Source of the DNA: Corydoras sp. C115
Taxonomy: Eukaryota; Chordata; Actinopteri; Siluriformes; Callichthyidae
DNA: 64,000 bases
NCBI GenBank assembly: GCA_019802505.1
Contig: JAFMOC010000030.1
Location: 310,001-374,000, forward strand
Direction of reading: 5' to 3'
The notes beneath the pieces were generated by a model. It had not been told where the DNA came from. It did not search any database and saw only the letters and a program-made list of their open reading frames with translations. The position numbers and the translations under genes were made by a program. This document shows, piece by piece, positions 49,083 through 61,300 of the stretch. Position 1 is the stretch's first letter. Each line of letters opens with the position of its first letter.

Positions 49083-49252
49083 TACCTTGAATCCATGATT
49101 TTGGACTGTGGGAGGAAACAGGAGGATCTGGAATAAACCCACACTGACATGGGGAGAAAATGGAAACTCCACCCAGATCAGGATACAAACCTCAGCACAG
49201 CCCCCAGTGCTGAGAGGAGGACGTGCTAACCACTAAGCCACCGTGCTGCCCC
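49083..49252 (-). mobile_element. V-SINE, right half (split by a later insertion)
   Basis: CCTTGAATCCATGATTTTGG, GGACTGTGGGAGGAAACAGG and GTGCTAACCACTAAGCCACC are the central domain and head that complete the fragment at 48641-48752. Confidence 0.7.
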
Positions 49253-50135
49253 AGAAATATGAGAAATTATGAGGGGAAAAAAAAAAAAAAACTAATTAGC
49301 TCTCATCCCCTCACTGAGTGACCTTTTCATAGTGAAGTCTGTTATATGTTTTCTATTAGTTCGGAGATTAGCCCATTAGTTCATGCTCTCGTTGGTCTGA
49401 TCAATATTCCTAACCCTGAATGACAGAGTGAAATAAGAGCCTTTGGCTCAACATGGTTAATATTACTCACTCATGTGATGCGTAAAGAAGATGGGTTTCT
49501 GAAGGTGGAATATTCACAGTTATTGTTTGTAATTAGTAGCTAACAATTAAAAATATATATTAATAAATATTGCATCTAGACTGATAATCACAGAGTTGAT
49601 TGCTGGTAATTAGTGTCATTACATGCTGTGCTGGTTACCACTATTTTCATTTTCTAAAATTAACAGTATATATTCTATGTGTGATTATACAGTAATGATG
49701 TATGGACATGAAACTGGAATCCATTAAGGCATATGTGGGGGCATTATGCATTCAGTCAATATTTGTGTAGTGAAGCAAGTAACCCACTGTCATAAATGCA
49801 GGATGCATTAGGAGGTCATTATGTGCTGGTGAGCCTTTGAGTCTTACATTTTATCGATTCACTTTTCAACTTTTTTGTGTGTTCAGGCAACGCTGATTTA
49901 CTGATTAAGGTACTAAACAACACAACAGAAGGTTTATGGTCTAATCCCCAACACTGCTCATCTGCTAGTGATGGATTATTGACCAGTTCCTTTACCTTTG
50001 AATTGTATGATGTAATAATGATCTCTAAGTTTGTATGTTTTCACTATATTTGCATAAGTTTTAGGGGTACTTTGGTGTTATTCCACAGTGTAATTATTCT
50101 ATATGTATTATCTCATCTTATTTTCATTTAAATAA
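49253..50135. other. Unique AT-rich sequence
   Basis: A-run at 49278-49291. A possible SINE E relic at 49885-50000, too weak to list separately. Confidence 0.45.
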
Positions 50136-50255
50136 TCCTCTACTGGGGTCGAGGCCATCGAGAGGAGAAAGTTTTGAGCAGTGGGCAGATATACATAGAT
50201 ATATATTCCCAGTGCCGAGAGGCAAACGCGCTAACCACTACACCAACGTGCCGCT
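50136..50255 (-). mobile_element. V-SINE, internally deleted
   Basis: CCTCTACTGGGGTCGAGG and GAGCAGTGGGCAGATATAC from the tail side join directly to CCCAGTGCCGAGAGGCAAAC and GCTAACCACTACACC from the head. The central domain is missing. Confidence 0.55.
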
Positions 50256-50805
50256 CTGCAGAAGGACATGCAAAGCTCAATTTCAGTCATTTACCAACTT
50301 AATGTTCCCAACACTTAAAGTCAAACAAGACAAAGAAAAATGAATAAACATTGCATTCAACATTTTCATTTAAAAACCTGCAGCACTGACCAGGATTTTC
50401 ATCATGTGTTTTTTCTTCTTGGAAGCACGCAGTGCCAAAACGGCTACATCTGTCATATGTCAGTCCTGTAAATGGCATAGCTCTGCACGCTGTCCCGCGG
50501 ATGATGAAGAATACTTTATAAAGAGCATGCACTAATGAAAACAGGCACTAATGAGATAACTCGGTGTGGCTGTGTTTCCCCAGGTGCCTCCATCTGCCTT
50601 TAAATCATTTCACATGCTCATTTAACACTCAGCACACATCAGGTTTATGACTATGAATATGATTATAGTTATGGTTATGTTTATGGTTATGACTGGCTTT
50701 ATTGTTAGACTTTATTGAATCCCAGTGGAAACTGAGCTTGTCATTTTGATAATGAAATATAAACAACAGGTTAAAACAAACAACATATATTTACTGTTAT
50801 TGAAG

Positions 50806-50806
<1 letters not shown>

Positions 50807-50874
<68 letters not shown>
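50807..50874. repeat. (AT)n microsatellite
   Basis: About 68 bp of uninterrupted AT. Confidence 0.98.
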
Positions 50875-50877
<3 letters not shown>

Positions 50878-50884
50878 TATATGC

Positions 50885-51020
50885 ATACTGTATCAGGTAC
50901 ATCTCATTTACACCCTTTCCTCTCTTATTGTATATACAATTAGCTCTACTTATCATACACATGCACTTCTTAGTTCTACAATTACATATTGCATACTTTT
51001 TTAGTCCCACATCTCATTTG
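50885..51020 (+). repeat. Possible family C left-arm fragment
   Basis: TCAGGTACATCTCATTTACA, TTCTTAGTTCTACAATTACA and related pieces follow the family C arm in order but with many changes. It is bounded by an (AT)n tract on the left and a poly-C run on the right. Confidence 0.35.
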
Positions 51021-51023
51021 CTA

Positions 51024-51095
51024 CCCCCCCCCCCCCCCCCCCCCAAACTTCTACATACTGTTATTCTTTTCATCATACTGTTATTCTTTTCATCT
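51024..51095. repeat. 21-C homopolymer followed by a 20-bp tandem repeat
   Basis: C at 51024-51044, then ATACTGTTATTCTTTTCATC twice in a row at 51056-51095. Confidence 0.95.
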
Positions 51096-51950
51096 GTTTA
51101 GTGTCATGTGCAGATATCTGTGTTCTGGTCACTAGTGGTTTTACTTCTGCATCCTAAACAAATCATCACTAAAGGAAAGTAGAAATGTTAACTGCTTGTG
51201 TAAGGAGGGGATAATTGCGGGATACATGCAGTTGATAAGGTAAAAATAGCTCAGGGAGTATCACTTAACAGACCCTCCCACGGGGAAATTGCTACTGTGC
51301 ATTTCTTTATTTATTTACAGCTACAGGAATAAATGGTCCATTATTATCTAGAGCCAAAAACTTACATACAGAACATGGCTTAATGTAGATGATCATTTGA
51401 TCATTTTGACTGTATTTGCTTGTTGAAGATCTCTTGCAAAATAATACCAATTAGTAACAGGGTCAATAGAAGAGGAACAGAATGAAACTGAACATTCTGT
51501 ATTCTAAAAAAGTAACATGATCAGAGCCATCACTATGTAGCAGAACAGCACACACTCCCTGAGGATACAACAAATCAGCCATAATGATCAGAGTAATGAG
51601 TGCTGCAGACTGAGGTGGGATATGTTGGAATTGATGTCTGCATAGCATTTAGGAAAGTTGAAACATAGGTCTACCTCGGGGTCACATCATTGTTGATTTA
51701 CTTTTTACCTATGTTTTGTTTTTGAGAATTGAAGTCTATTTTCATGCCTTTCACTTTTTAAATAGAAATGGGGCTCGTGAACATAGACCACCCAGCGGTG
51801 GTCTCAAAATGATTCATTCCTGCATACTGGCATTTTGGCGATGTAATATACAGGTGCAACACTGAATAAAAAACGTCTTTCTGTTGGCATTAAATTTACA
51901 ACATAGATGTGTGTCTACGGCACCAAAAATTACAAATACATCTCACTATA
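51096..51950. other. Unique sequence
   Basis: Nothing recognised. Confidence 0.5.
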
Positions 51951-52272
51951 TTCTGCTTATTCCTATACTAGGGACTAATGTTGCGGGTGGGTTCCCTATG
52001 CCTATCCAGGTCAGAACATTTTGGGCGCTGGGCAGATACATCCAGAACAGCGCGCTAAACAAACTAAGAAGCAACTTGGATAGGTGCAATTTTAAGCAGC
52101 CAATTTACTTTGAATTCATGTTTTTGGATGGTGAGAAGAAACCAAAGAACCCGGAGGAAACCCGTGAAAACATGAGGCGAGAAGAGAACACAAAAACTCC
52201 ACCCTGTTTGGGATTCAAACCTGAATCCCCAGCACTGAGAATCAAATCTTATAATAACTAAGCCACTGGGCT
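51951..52272 (-). mobile_element. V-SINE, diverged
   Basis: TGCCTATCCAGGTCAGAAC, GGCGCTGGGCAGATACATCC, AACCCGGAGGAAACCCG and AACTCCACCCTGTTTGGG give the usual order from tail to head. The open frame across it is not coding. Confidence 0.7.
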
Positions 52273-52784
52273 TACAACTTTCCATCTGTTGCTTTAAAGT
52301 TTTTGATAAGCAAGGCTCTTAAATGAGAGGAAAATGATGATTGCCATCAGCCCCCAGTCCAACACAGACCGTCCAAAACAACTCCTTAGTGATGCCTTAC
52401 CAGACTAAAGTTTTTTAATGGTATGTCTAAAATCAAGCCAGGCATGTTAAAATACAAACACACACACACACACAATCTTGAAACATCTTTTCTTCTTAAA
52501 AATAATGCTATGGATAAACAATAAAGTACATCTGCAGGCTTGTAAAAGGCTTGTAAAAGAGTTTAACTTTGTAAATCAACAGGTACAAGTAAGTGTGAAG
52601 GGCAATATTTTACAGCAATTAAAGCAAATACAAACTGAACCGCTGTGTAATGCTTGAATAAAACAAAACCATAAAATATAATGCACACAGCATCAGCACA
52701 TAATCACAGCAAAAATGTGCCTACAGTGAGAGACATATCACCATTTTCAAGTTCTTAAATTAAAATGTTTCTTTCTTTTTTTTA
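52273..52784. other. Unique AT-rich sequence
   Basis: A short (CA)n at 52459-52474; nothing else recognised. Confidence 0.5.
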
Positions 52785-52786
52785 TA

Positions 52787-53240
52787 GAGTACCAGTCTAA
52801 AGTTTGGACATGCCCCCTTCTTGTTCCATTGTCCATGTTCCTTACTTACCATATAGATAGACCGTAGTCCATCTGTGTTCTTTGTTTTGTAAGTCCCCTG
52901 TTGGTTCTCTGTTCTCTGTTGATCAGGGCCATCACAGAACAGGTATCATTTGGGTGGTGGATTGTTTATTGTCAGATCTGCAGTGACACTGATGTGGTGA
53001 GGGGGTTTTAGTGCAGCAATGCTGCTGAAGTTTCATTTAAACACCTCAGTGATACTGCTGGGATAGGAATAATGCGCCAACCAAATAACACCTGCTCTGT
53101 GGTCTACTATTGGTGTCATGATTGTTAGAGAACAGAGTAAAGGGGACATACACAGGATTATAGTCTGTAATTGTAGAACTACAAATTCAATCTTTAGAGT
53201 AGGTGGAACTGATAACATGGTCAAACTTTTTTCAGTACTG
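52787..53240. mobile_element. Family A MITE, near full length
   Basis: The left end GAGTACCAGTCTAAAGTTTG follows TA (52785-52786). The right end, reverse complement CAGTACTGAAAAAAGTTTG, stops at 53240. The arms return through CAGATCTGCAGTGACACTG and CAATCCACCACC-type motifs. The right TA has mutated. At 454 bp it is a good size reference for the family. Confidence 0.75.
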
Positions 53241-53999
53241 ATTTTTAAACAGATGTATCAGGTGGCTGCTTCAATCGAATTTGTTTGAAATTTCAGTCAC
53301 ATGTTTTATGTTTCAGTTTTACTTATGAGCATGTCCTCATATTGTTATCAGCCTTCAGGATGTTAGCACAATAAAACAAATGTATTTCTTTAGAAACAAA
53401 ACATAAAAAATGTTAAAAACCTTCCTGCATCAGTAAGAAAAACTGCAAATTGTTTTTTTTTTCTGTTTCAATGAAAAAAACAGCTGTGTGCCTTCTTAAA
53501 GCATTTCCTGTTATCAATTACTGCAGACAAAATGTATTATGGGAATTAAGGGCAAAATAACAATAATCAATAATTTAATTAAAAACTTGCAGCAGTCTCA
53601 TTTTATCTTCATGTGGATTACTGTGATAATTTTGCACAGTGGGTAAAACTATAGGGAAACCGCATAATTTAGAGGATTAAAACTTGTCTGAGTTAAGGCT
53701 TTTCTGTGCTTTCTTCCACTCTTTTTGCTCGGAATGTATTTTCAGCAAGTTAATAGATTTAATTATTGCTATTTTAGAAATTAATTATTTAGTATTTTAA
53801 TACCTATTAGAAAAACAATTGCCTGTGAGCAATAGACTTTAACTTAAACTTATGATGAAACCATTAACATATCTTTACTTATTAAAATCAAGTTTCTTCT
53901 TGTTTTGACAATAATGGTTAAAAATGACTTGATGGACCCACAAATTACTCACTGTAGGTCCATCAAATGACACTGTATAATTTTATATATAGAATAGGA
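53241..53999. other. Unique AT-rich sequence
   Basis: Nothing recognised. Confidence 0.5.
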
Positions 54000-54095
54000 G
54001 TGGGAGCTCAGTGGTTATAATATTCATTTGATATTAATCTGAAGGTTGTGAGTTCACTCAACTAACATCTGTTAAGGTCACCACAGACTGTAGAA
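54000..54095 (+). mobile_element. SINE E head fragment
   Basis: GTGGGAGCTCAGTGGTTATA gives an A-box-like start and AAGGTTGTGAGTTCACTC a weak B-box. No tail. Confidence 0.4.
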
Positions 54096-54162
54096 TCACA
54101 ATAACATCACATGCTGCTAATAAGAATGGCTATACATGATACTTTCAAATATTGATATAATA

Positions 54163-54209
54163 AAAAAAAAATAATAATAAAATAATAAAAAAACAAAAAA
54201 ATATATAAA

Positions 54210-54257
<48 letters not shown>

Positions 54258-54270
54258 ATAATAATAACAA
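54163..54270. repeat. (AAT)n microsatellite, A-rich
   Basis: A-runs pass into about 15 AAT units (54210-54250) and then mixed AAT/AAAT. Confidence 0.95.
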
Positions 54271-54734
54271 TACAAATATTTTTTCATACTGGTTTTCATA
54301 CAGTACCCATGTTGTTGTGGTTACTTACACACTCGTGATTGGATGTGTGCTCCTAGCCATCACCACTACTCTGCACTTCCACTCAATCCACTTGAAAACA
54401 AGCAGCACTTTAGGCAATCTCAATTTCTTACCCTCTACTTTGCAACGTACAACTAAACTCCTCTTCAAAGATTTTCAAGTTTTATTTCTGGCTTAAGTGG
54501 TTGTACTCAGTCTATGCCACTAGCTCATCAAAAAAAAGTTGTTTCCTTGAAATATGTGACAAATGCATACATTTTTTAACAAATTACTGGGTTTAGATAC
54601 TGATAAATTTTTCTACATAAATGAAACACACAACAAGCATCAAAACTATAATTTGTGGCTGCCATGTAAGTTAAAAGATGGTGGTAAGTAAAGGTTTTGT
54701 TTATACCCTTATTTATAGCAGTTTACTCCACTCT

Positions 54735-54895
54735 AGCCTTCAGTAAAAGGCTGCTGTCGCAGAGCTGCTCAACAGACAGACTCGGAAGATCCTTTGTCCC
54801 CAGTGTCATTAGATTTTTTATCTTTTCCCATCGGAGACAGGAGTCTGCTGCAGACTGATCTTCCAGTCACACTACCTGGACATTTACACAGCCTA
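54735..54895 (+). mobile_element. Possible LINE 3' coding relic
   Basis: GCTGCTCAACAGACAGACTC and GGAAGATCCTTTGTCCCCAG followed by GTGTCATTAGATTTTTTATC resembles the last coding part of fish non-LTR retrotransposons. No frame remains open for long. Recognised only by its general pattern. Confidence 0.25.
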
Positions 54896-55160
54896 GGTAT
54901 GTGTATGACTACAAACAAAAAAAGTTTGCAAAGTTGCCTATTCATTTAGTTTTGCGCTTTATAGCCTTATAAGTAAACATGAGCATCTTGTAGAACTTCA
55001 CAGATTTTCTGCAGACATTGGCTCTTCCACTTGATTTGTGTAATCCCAAACTGACTAGGTGAGGTATTTAAAGATCTATGGACTAATACCATCTGTTGTA
55101 GGACTTCTTGTTCCAGTTTTCAGCTGAAGAAATAATCAGCTTGTATTTCTGAGCTGACTC

Positions 55161-55190
55161 CAGGGAAAAGCATCTGCTAAATACTGAGAA
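55161..55190 (+). mobile_element. SINE E tail scrap
   Basis: GGGAAAAGCATCTGCTAAAT only. Confidence 0.3.
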
Positions 55191-56623
55191 TGTGAGTTTT
55201 ATACTTGTTTCACAAGTCTATAAAACTATTTTATCTCTGTCAGCAACAATGGCTTTACGTTTATTTTACTTTAAAGCTCTTGTTTAGTGGGTAATATGAA
55301 CAGATTGCATAGAACCTATTTAGAATCCAACCTACTAACTGAAAACAGCACAATACACAAATAAGAAAATGAATTGCATTAAAGTAAAAATATAGACAGT
55401 ATGTATCTATTTATAACTATATATAAAAGTTGATAGTAACTTATAGAATATTTTTGAAATACCAAAACCATGTAAAAGGGGCCATCAGGTTGAGTTGTTA
55501 GATTTTTTTTAATGGCAGTCTTAATTAAAGTTTTAATTATTACTTGTATATACTTTAACCTTGCCTTTCAGTTTAATTAAAGCTGCCAGTCTTTTTTTGT
55601 GTAACTTATAACATAATTACATAAATCCTGCACACCCATGTGTACGCATATGTCATTTTAAATTAAGTTATAAAAAATGAAACGGCGCTTAAAGCCAGGA
55701 TGGATATGAGACGAAGACCCAATTAAAATTAAGCATAATTTGTAAAAAGTAAAAGTCCAACCAGGATTATTGTTCATGTCTAAACAGTACTGACATTAAG
55801 GAACATTAAAACTAATATTACCTGCTGATATAGGGTTGATGCCATGATGGTGTTTTAAGACTTGTAATATATATACCAATGACCCAAACACCTTGCAAAT
55901 AGTTCTTGGAAATCCTTATATGGATGACACTGGTCCTTTTGTTAAATAATCACTTGCTTATTAAACAGTAAGTAAATTACTACTTTGAATTTGTATAGTT
56001 AAACGATGCTGTCCAATTCCCAGGTGTTGAAACTATTACCATCATCCCAAACATCTCTTAAATTGTTGCCTCCATCAGGGCAGCATATTTCTCCCTCATT
56101 TATTTAAGCAGCTTTGTCATCAATCAACCTGTGTGCACATTTACATAATTAAATGCCAACATTTTGCAATCTGGCACTCTGAATAAACATTACTAATCCA
56201 GTTCTTTAAAGAAAAGCCGTATGTATTATTTCCTATTCAGCAGCATGTGTATTAAACTGTATGAATATAATCTAGAGCATTGCTGTGTTTCGTTTACACG
56301 TATGACAGGAGTGGTTTGCAGCTTTATTAATATGAGGTAATGACAGGTGAGAGATTTGGTAAAGCATTTAGGGAAAACACCTGGATTTTAAACTTTCCAA
56401 CAATCTGCCTACTCATTCACACAGTTATGCATGAGATGGCCCTGGCATGGGTATATTCTGATGATTACCTCGCAGATGTTGTGTGCACAAAGGTGAAATC
56501 CCATGATGCTTCATGCTGTAATACTCAGGAGACAGCTGTAGTCAGGCGGACATATTTGTAAATGGTAATTGGATAGATATCATCGATAGCTTTACAATTT
56601 TTTTTACCTAAATACAAAAATAA

Positions 56624-56661
<38 letters not shown>

Positions 56662-57129
56662 ATCCTATACAAATCCACACAGCTGGTTCTTTACCACATT
56701 TGTCAAACTTACTCTTTAGGATCCTGTGTAGGTTTATATGCTTTATACAATAAACACGAAGCTGCTTAAAATGTCCCGTCACCTCTATGTGGTTCAAGCA
56801 GCAACACCAGTGATTGGTGGCAAAGAGTGATTAGTGCTATTGTGCACATGGGGAAACTTGTGTAGGTGATATGCAAGTCATTAAAAAAAAATTCCCTTTT
56901 AGGAATTTTTTTTCTAAAAAAAAAAAATAAATAAGGAACTGCCCGATTCCAAGTAAATTAACATTTACACCATTTGCAGGAAACATCATTAGAAGCCCAG
57001 GCAAAGTCAGGCCGACTTTTCCAAATTCCATTTGGTTAAAATCCCAAAGACAAATATGAAAACTTAATTTACAATGCTACATTATATTGATGCGTTTTTT
57101 ATTATTATTAATTATATATAATTAGTATT
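55191..57129. other. Unique AT-rich sequence
   Basis: Apart from the (GT)n at 56624-56660, no repeat or coding signal recognised. Confidence 0.5.
56624..56660. repeat. (GT)n microsatellite
   Basis: A GT run of about 36 bp. Confidence 0.95.
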
Positions 57130-57238
57130 TCAATTTTTTAGTCTATATTTGTTTACTGTAAGACAAAAAATATGGTAACTGTAACTGCTTCAATTGCCCC
57201 GGGGAATAATAAAGTATTATGATTGTGATTTTGATGTC
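57130..57238 (+). mobile_element. 5'-truncated LINE 3' end
   Basis: CAATTGCCCCGGGGAATAAT followed by AAAGTATTATGATTGTGATT is a typical fish non-LTR element terminus: a CCCCGGGG step, an AATAAAG signal, then a short tandem tail. Nothing coding is left. Confidence 0.5.
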
Positions 57239-57896
57239 ATATTTGAAACACAAGGAAGAGTTATTTTATATTTCAGCAAGTTTACCCCCAATCTTGTTCA
57301 TTGTTAGTGCACAATAACTGATGTTAGGAGCTAAAAACCTGCCAGTAAGTTGATTTAAAGAGGTGATTGGTGTTTAGTATGTGACATAAAACAAACAGCT
57401 ATGTGTTAATCTGGATTAGATGTAGTATGGTGTAACTGTAACAAAATATTTCTACGTTTTTCTAAAGATATCTTTGTAAACTGACTAGGCAGGTAAGAAT
57501 CTCAGATGAGTTTGCTTCAGTACAGTTTGTAAAGTTTTAATGCAGTATAGCAGGATCTATTCTCAAGACTACACATCATCCCCTGAGAGAGCAGCGCACT
57601 TAGACTGCAAGATGCTACAGCAAAACAGCATTATAGACGGACGGCAAAAAGCAAATGAAGGGTAACAGTCCCAGAGGGGAACTGCCATTTTACACTGATG
57701 AACAGAAATGCTCAAATTTGAACCAGCAGTTTATTTTCAGGATCATATGTGATGGGTCATGTAAAGACACAGCTGTACAGGCTTTACGGGATTAAACATG
57801 ACTTTAAAATGGTCAGAACTCTAAACTCTATGGCCATAAATATGTAGAACCTCCATCTCCCCCATCAGAAATGAGCTATAAGTCTCGAATGTGGTA

Positions 57897-57960
57897 ATTT
57901 GTCATAGCCTGAGTTCAGATTTTCAGGTCAGTACCTTAACCATTAGAGCACTACCTTGGT
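57897..57960 (-). mobile_element. SINE E head relic
   Basis: GTACCTTAACCATTAGAGCAC with GTTCAGATTTTC upstream resembles the complement of the SINE head. Confidence 0.3.
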
Positions 57961-58072
57961 TATACAGTGAATGCTAACTTTAGTGAAGTCTTTCCATTTT
58001 CTATTCAACTTTCATCCTGTATTATGACTTATTTATTTAAATCCCTATAGTTCATGTAATTAAAATACTTCT

Positions 58073-58250
58073 GGTAGGCACAGTGGTTATACAGAAAGAC
58101 CAGGCTCCCTTCATGAGCTCTCATTTTCTCCCACAGTTCAGAAATATGCTCGTGGGTGAAATGAGATACTAAATTGCTTCAGGTGCGATTATGTGGATAT
58201 TTGCCCTTAGATGTTTTTTTTTTCCTTTTTTTTTAAGGATAATAGATTTT
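58073..58250 (+). mobile_element. V-SINE relic
   Basis: GGTAGGCACAGTGGTTATAC, CATTTTCTCCCACAGTTCAG and AGGTGCGATTATGTGG keep the order head, centre, linker. Heavily diverged, with poly-T on the right. Confidence 0.35.
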
Positions 58251-59548
58251 CTGTTTTTTTTTCCCCAAAATATTTTGTAAGTTCAATACATAATCGTTTT
58301 TTTTATGACCTGAGTAAGACAAAATCACTTTTTAGTCAGAGTTAAAATGATCCTTCATTAAAAATGACTTTATGTCAAAGTTTTGCAGAAATGACCTTTT
58401 TCCTGGGGTTTGTGTTTAAAACCAGAACAAGCTTTGTGTTTTAAATGAACTCATTTTTAGATATGAAGTAATGAAGTCATTTTTACATATTTAGTTATTA
58501 GTTTTTAAAGATGAACTTGCAGTTCATAGACATGGACTGTTTTTTTTTTTGCTTAAAATAAGTAAATAAAAAAGAAAAAATCTTAATCGGATGCATGTTT
58601 ATTTATTTATTTTTAAATAACAAGGCATAAATAAGACAAAAGAAAATCAATTAATTCTAAAATGCAATTACAGCACAGATGCATCCACATTGTGAAATAA
58701 AGTGCAGCAATGGGCTTTTCTGACCAATTAGACAGCTGCTGTTTTTAAATTGCACAACTGGGGTATGTAAGAGTAAAGTTACTCTGACCACATGCTCATT
58801 ATAAAATAAAAGGACATGAAGAAAAAAGGGACTTTTTTTTCTGACCTCTAAATTACTTCATAATTTTCCAGCTAATATCAGTTCTTGTGTCACAGTTTAC
58901 TTTTTGTGCTTTGCTAACTACTTTTAACTACTACAAATTTATTAAAAGAACAGCATAATTTGAATTCTTAAGTAAGAATTCATTGTCAAAGTTTAAAGAG
59001 CCCATATGTAATATATGAACAAATGGGTATCAGGCTCCTACGTTTTCCTTCTTATTCTTAACCAGGTAACAGACAACTGCCCATTATCTGCCAGTGTCCT
59101 GCTCTAGTTGTGCATTATAATAGAATTTAAGTGCAATATCACACAATTTATCATAGTTGAAATTATTTTGCTACTAATGTAATCTAAAACACATTAGCAT
59201 ACGTGTTTGCATTATGCCATGTTACCCAGAGTAGCTGCTCTGATTTGATGAAATTTGGGGGAAAAAAGTCTAACATTAAATGGTTGAGGGGTGTATGGGG
59301 TGGAGATCGTAACAGCCTTCATTAATTCTCGTCAAATGCTGCCGGTAAGGGTCATTAAACACACGATGAGATAATCACCTCGTTGAAGCTTCGACCTGTT
59401 TACACTGCTGTTTAGGTCCTGATCGCGACTCGGTCACCCAGCTGTTACTTTAACATTAGCAATGTTGTAAAACTATTATTTGTAACCCGAGAGTCCTTAA
59501 GTTATAGGATCAGAGGAGATAAATCCGGCCCCAAAAATGTCTCAATCA
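58251..59548. other. Unique AT-rich sequence with many T runs
   Basis: No gene or mobile element recognised. Confidence 0.5.
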
Positions 59549-59842
59549 CATTATCTTCTGCTTAATCCTGTACTTAGGATAGGGTTTGGGGGCGGGAGGG
59601 GGTTAGGGTTGTATTGTAAGATACACCCAGCACATGGTGGCAATCCATCATTGGTCACACACTTACACTATATAGGGGCAATTAAGAGTTGTCAATTTAC
59701 CTTGAATCTATGTTTTCATGGAAGGAAACTGTAAAACCTGGAGGAAACCCATGGGGACATGGAAAAAAAAACATCAAAACTCCACCCGGATCAGTATTCG
59801 AACCTAAGGCAAACATGCGAACCATTAAGCTACCATAACACC
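59549..59842 (-). mobile_element. V-SINE, diverged
   Basis: TTATCTTCTGCTTAATCC tail, AAGATACACCCAGCACATGG linker, TGGAGGAAACCCATGGGG centre, and TATTCGAACC with GCGAACCATTAAGC head. A G-rich expansion replaces the usual CGCGGTGGGG part near 59585. Confidence 0.7.
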
Positions 59843-61211
59843 CATCTTTAAAATGAATTGGGATTAGCTAAGAGAATTAAAGAGTTAATATTTCTACAAA
59901 AAATGTAAAATATCCTAAGCAACAAATCCTAAGTATGGTTTCTGGGACGCTAACCTTGCTGGGAAATGCATTAATAAAACGTCCTATTGTGCACTGAATG
60001 AAAGCAATCTGTTGGCATGCTGTGCCAAAATCTAAAAGGATGATTCCTCATTATCCCTTTGCAATCTTTAGTAAGGAATACACACAAAAGCAGCTGTAAG
60101 AGACTGCACCATTTGTTTGCCACTAGGCTTGCTGTCACTGAGTGTACTGTAATATGCTTTTGGCCCACAGAGCTGGCACTGCCCTCGCTGTTGCAATGCC
60201 AAATGCCAGATTTTAGCTCTGAAAATGGATGCACCATTTGGGAGAAAGGAGGATGGCCCATTCGCTGGGTGTAATGGCCTAGAGAACTGGAACATATTAT
60301 CATGACTCTAATTAAATACCTGTCACTCAAAAGTATAGATAAATGGATTATTTTCAAAGAGCATTCTCCAGCTAGAGCTTCTGCCCACCACCCGTGACCT
60401 TCTGACACCAATTGATATGTTTTCAAGACCTTGGCCTCTATTGCTTTGCTTCCCATCCTCTCACCTCTCTAGTTCTGATTTAGTTTCAGTGTTTGGCATT
60501 TAGGTTTTGGAAGGAGGAACATGGCACGGTGGAAGACTGCCATCATCTGCAGGACCACTGGAAGTTTTCTTTGTGCATTTTTTTTTGTTTAAAATGCAGC
60601 AGCCACAGAAGAAAGACAGGTCAACCTGTAGCTAACTTTCAGCTCATTATGTTGAAATGTCCTTATGATTTTTGTTAATACTCAATCCAAATAGCCAGCT
60701 CTTTTAACATGGCATTTTTACCTAATGAAATTACAAACTCTACCCTCACGATCACACAATGTTTTCATCTTCGCAGCATCTGGGAGTCACATGAAGATCA
60801 CGATAATCACTTGCTTCAGTTTTTTTTTTTTTCTTCAATAACAGTACATTTAGTTCAAATTATTTTTTTCTAAAACAGACAGATTGCTGGCCTGCTGAGA
60901 ACAAATAAAGAAGACTTGCTGGAGTATAATGCATTGTCTGTGCAAAAAACATGACCTGATAAGACAAAGACATTGGGGACAAAGGGAATATGATACATTA
61001 TTTGCAAGGAATAAAATGTAGACACTTAAGGGGAAAATTAGTTTGTATATGCTGAATTTAATATATTAAAAATAAAATTGTCTACACAAATAAAGGTGCA
61101 TAAACACTATGCTTTATTAAAATTTACACATTGTACTTTAAAAATGAACATAAATGCATATGCATTCATTTATGAATAGAACAAATTTTTTAGTTTTTTT
61201 TTGTTTTTTTT
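59843..61211. other. Unique sequence with a candidate conserved noncoding element at about 59960-60450
   Basis: The minus strand has a 161-codon open frame (59971-60456) and shorter frames are open in parallel on both strands. The peptide matches no family I know. Low stop density in several frames at once, with GCCATTTGGCATTGCAACAG-like complexity on the minus strand, fits a constrained noncoding element at least as well as a gene. Confidence 0.3.
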
Positions 61212-61300
61212 TATTAATCCTCTACTAGGATCACAGTGAGAACATTTCAGGTGTTGGGCGAAAACACCCAGGCCACTACACACTCTTGGGCCAATCCCAA
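61212..61300 (-). mobile_element. V-SINE 3' fragment
   Basis: TTAATCCTCTACTAGGATC, GAGAACATTTCAGGTG and TGGGCGAAAACACCCAGG match the tail side. The rest is absent. Confidence 0.45.
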
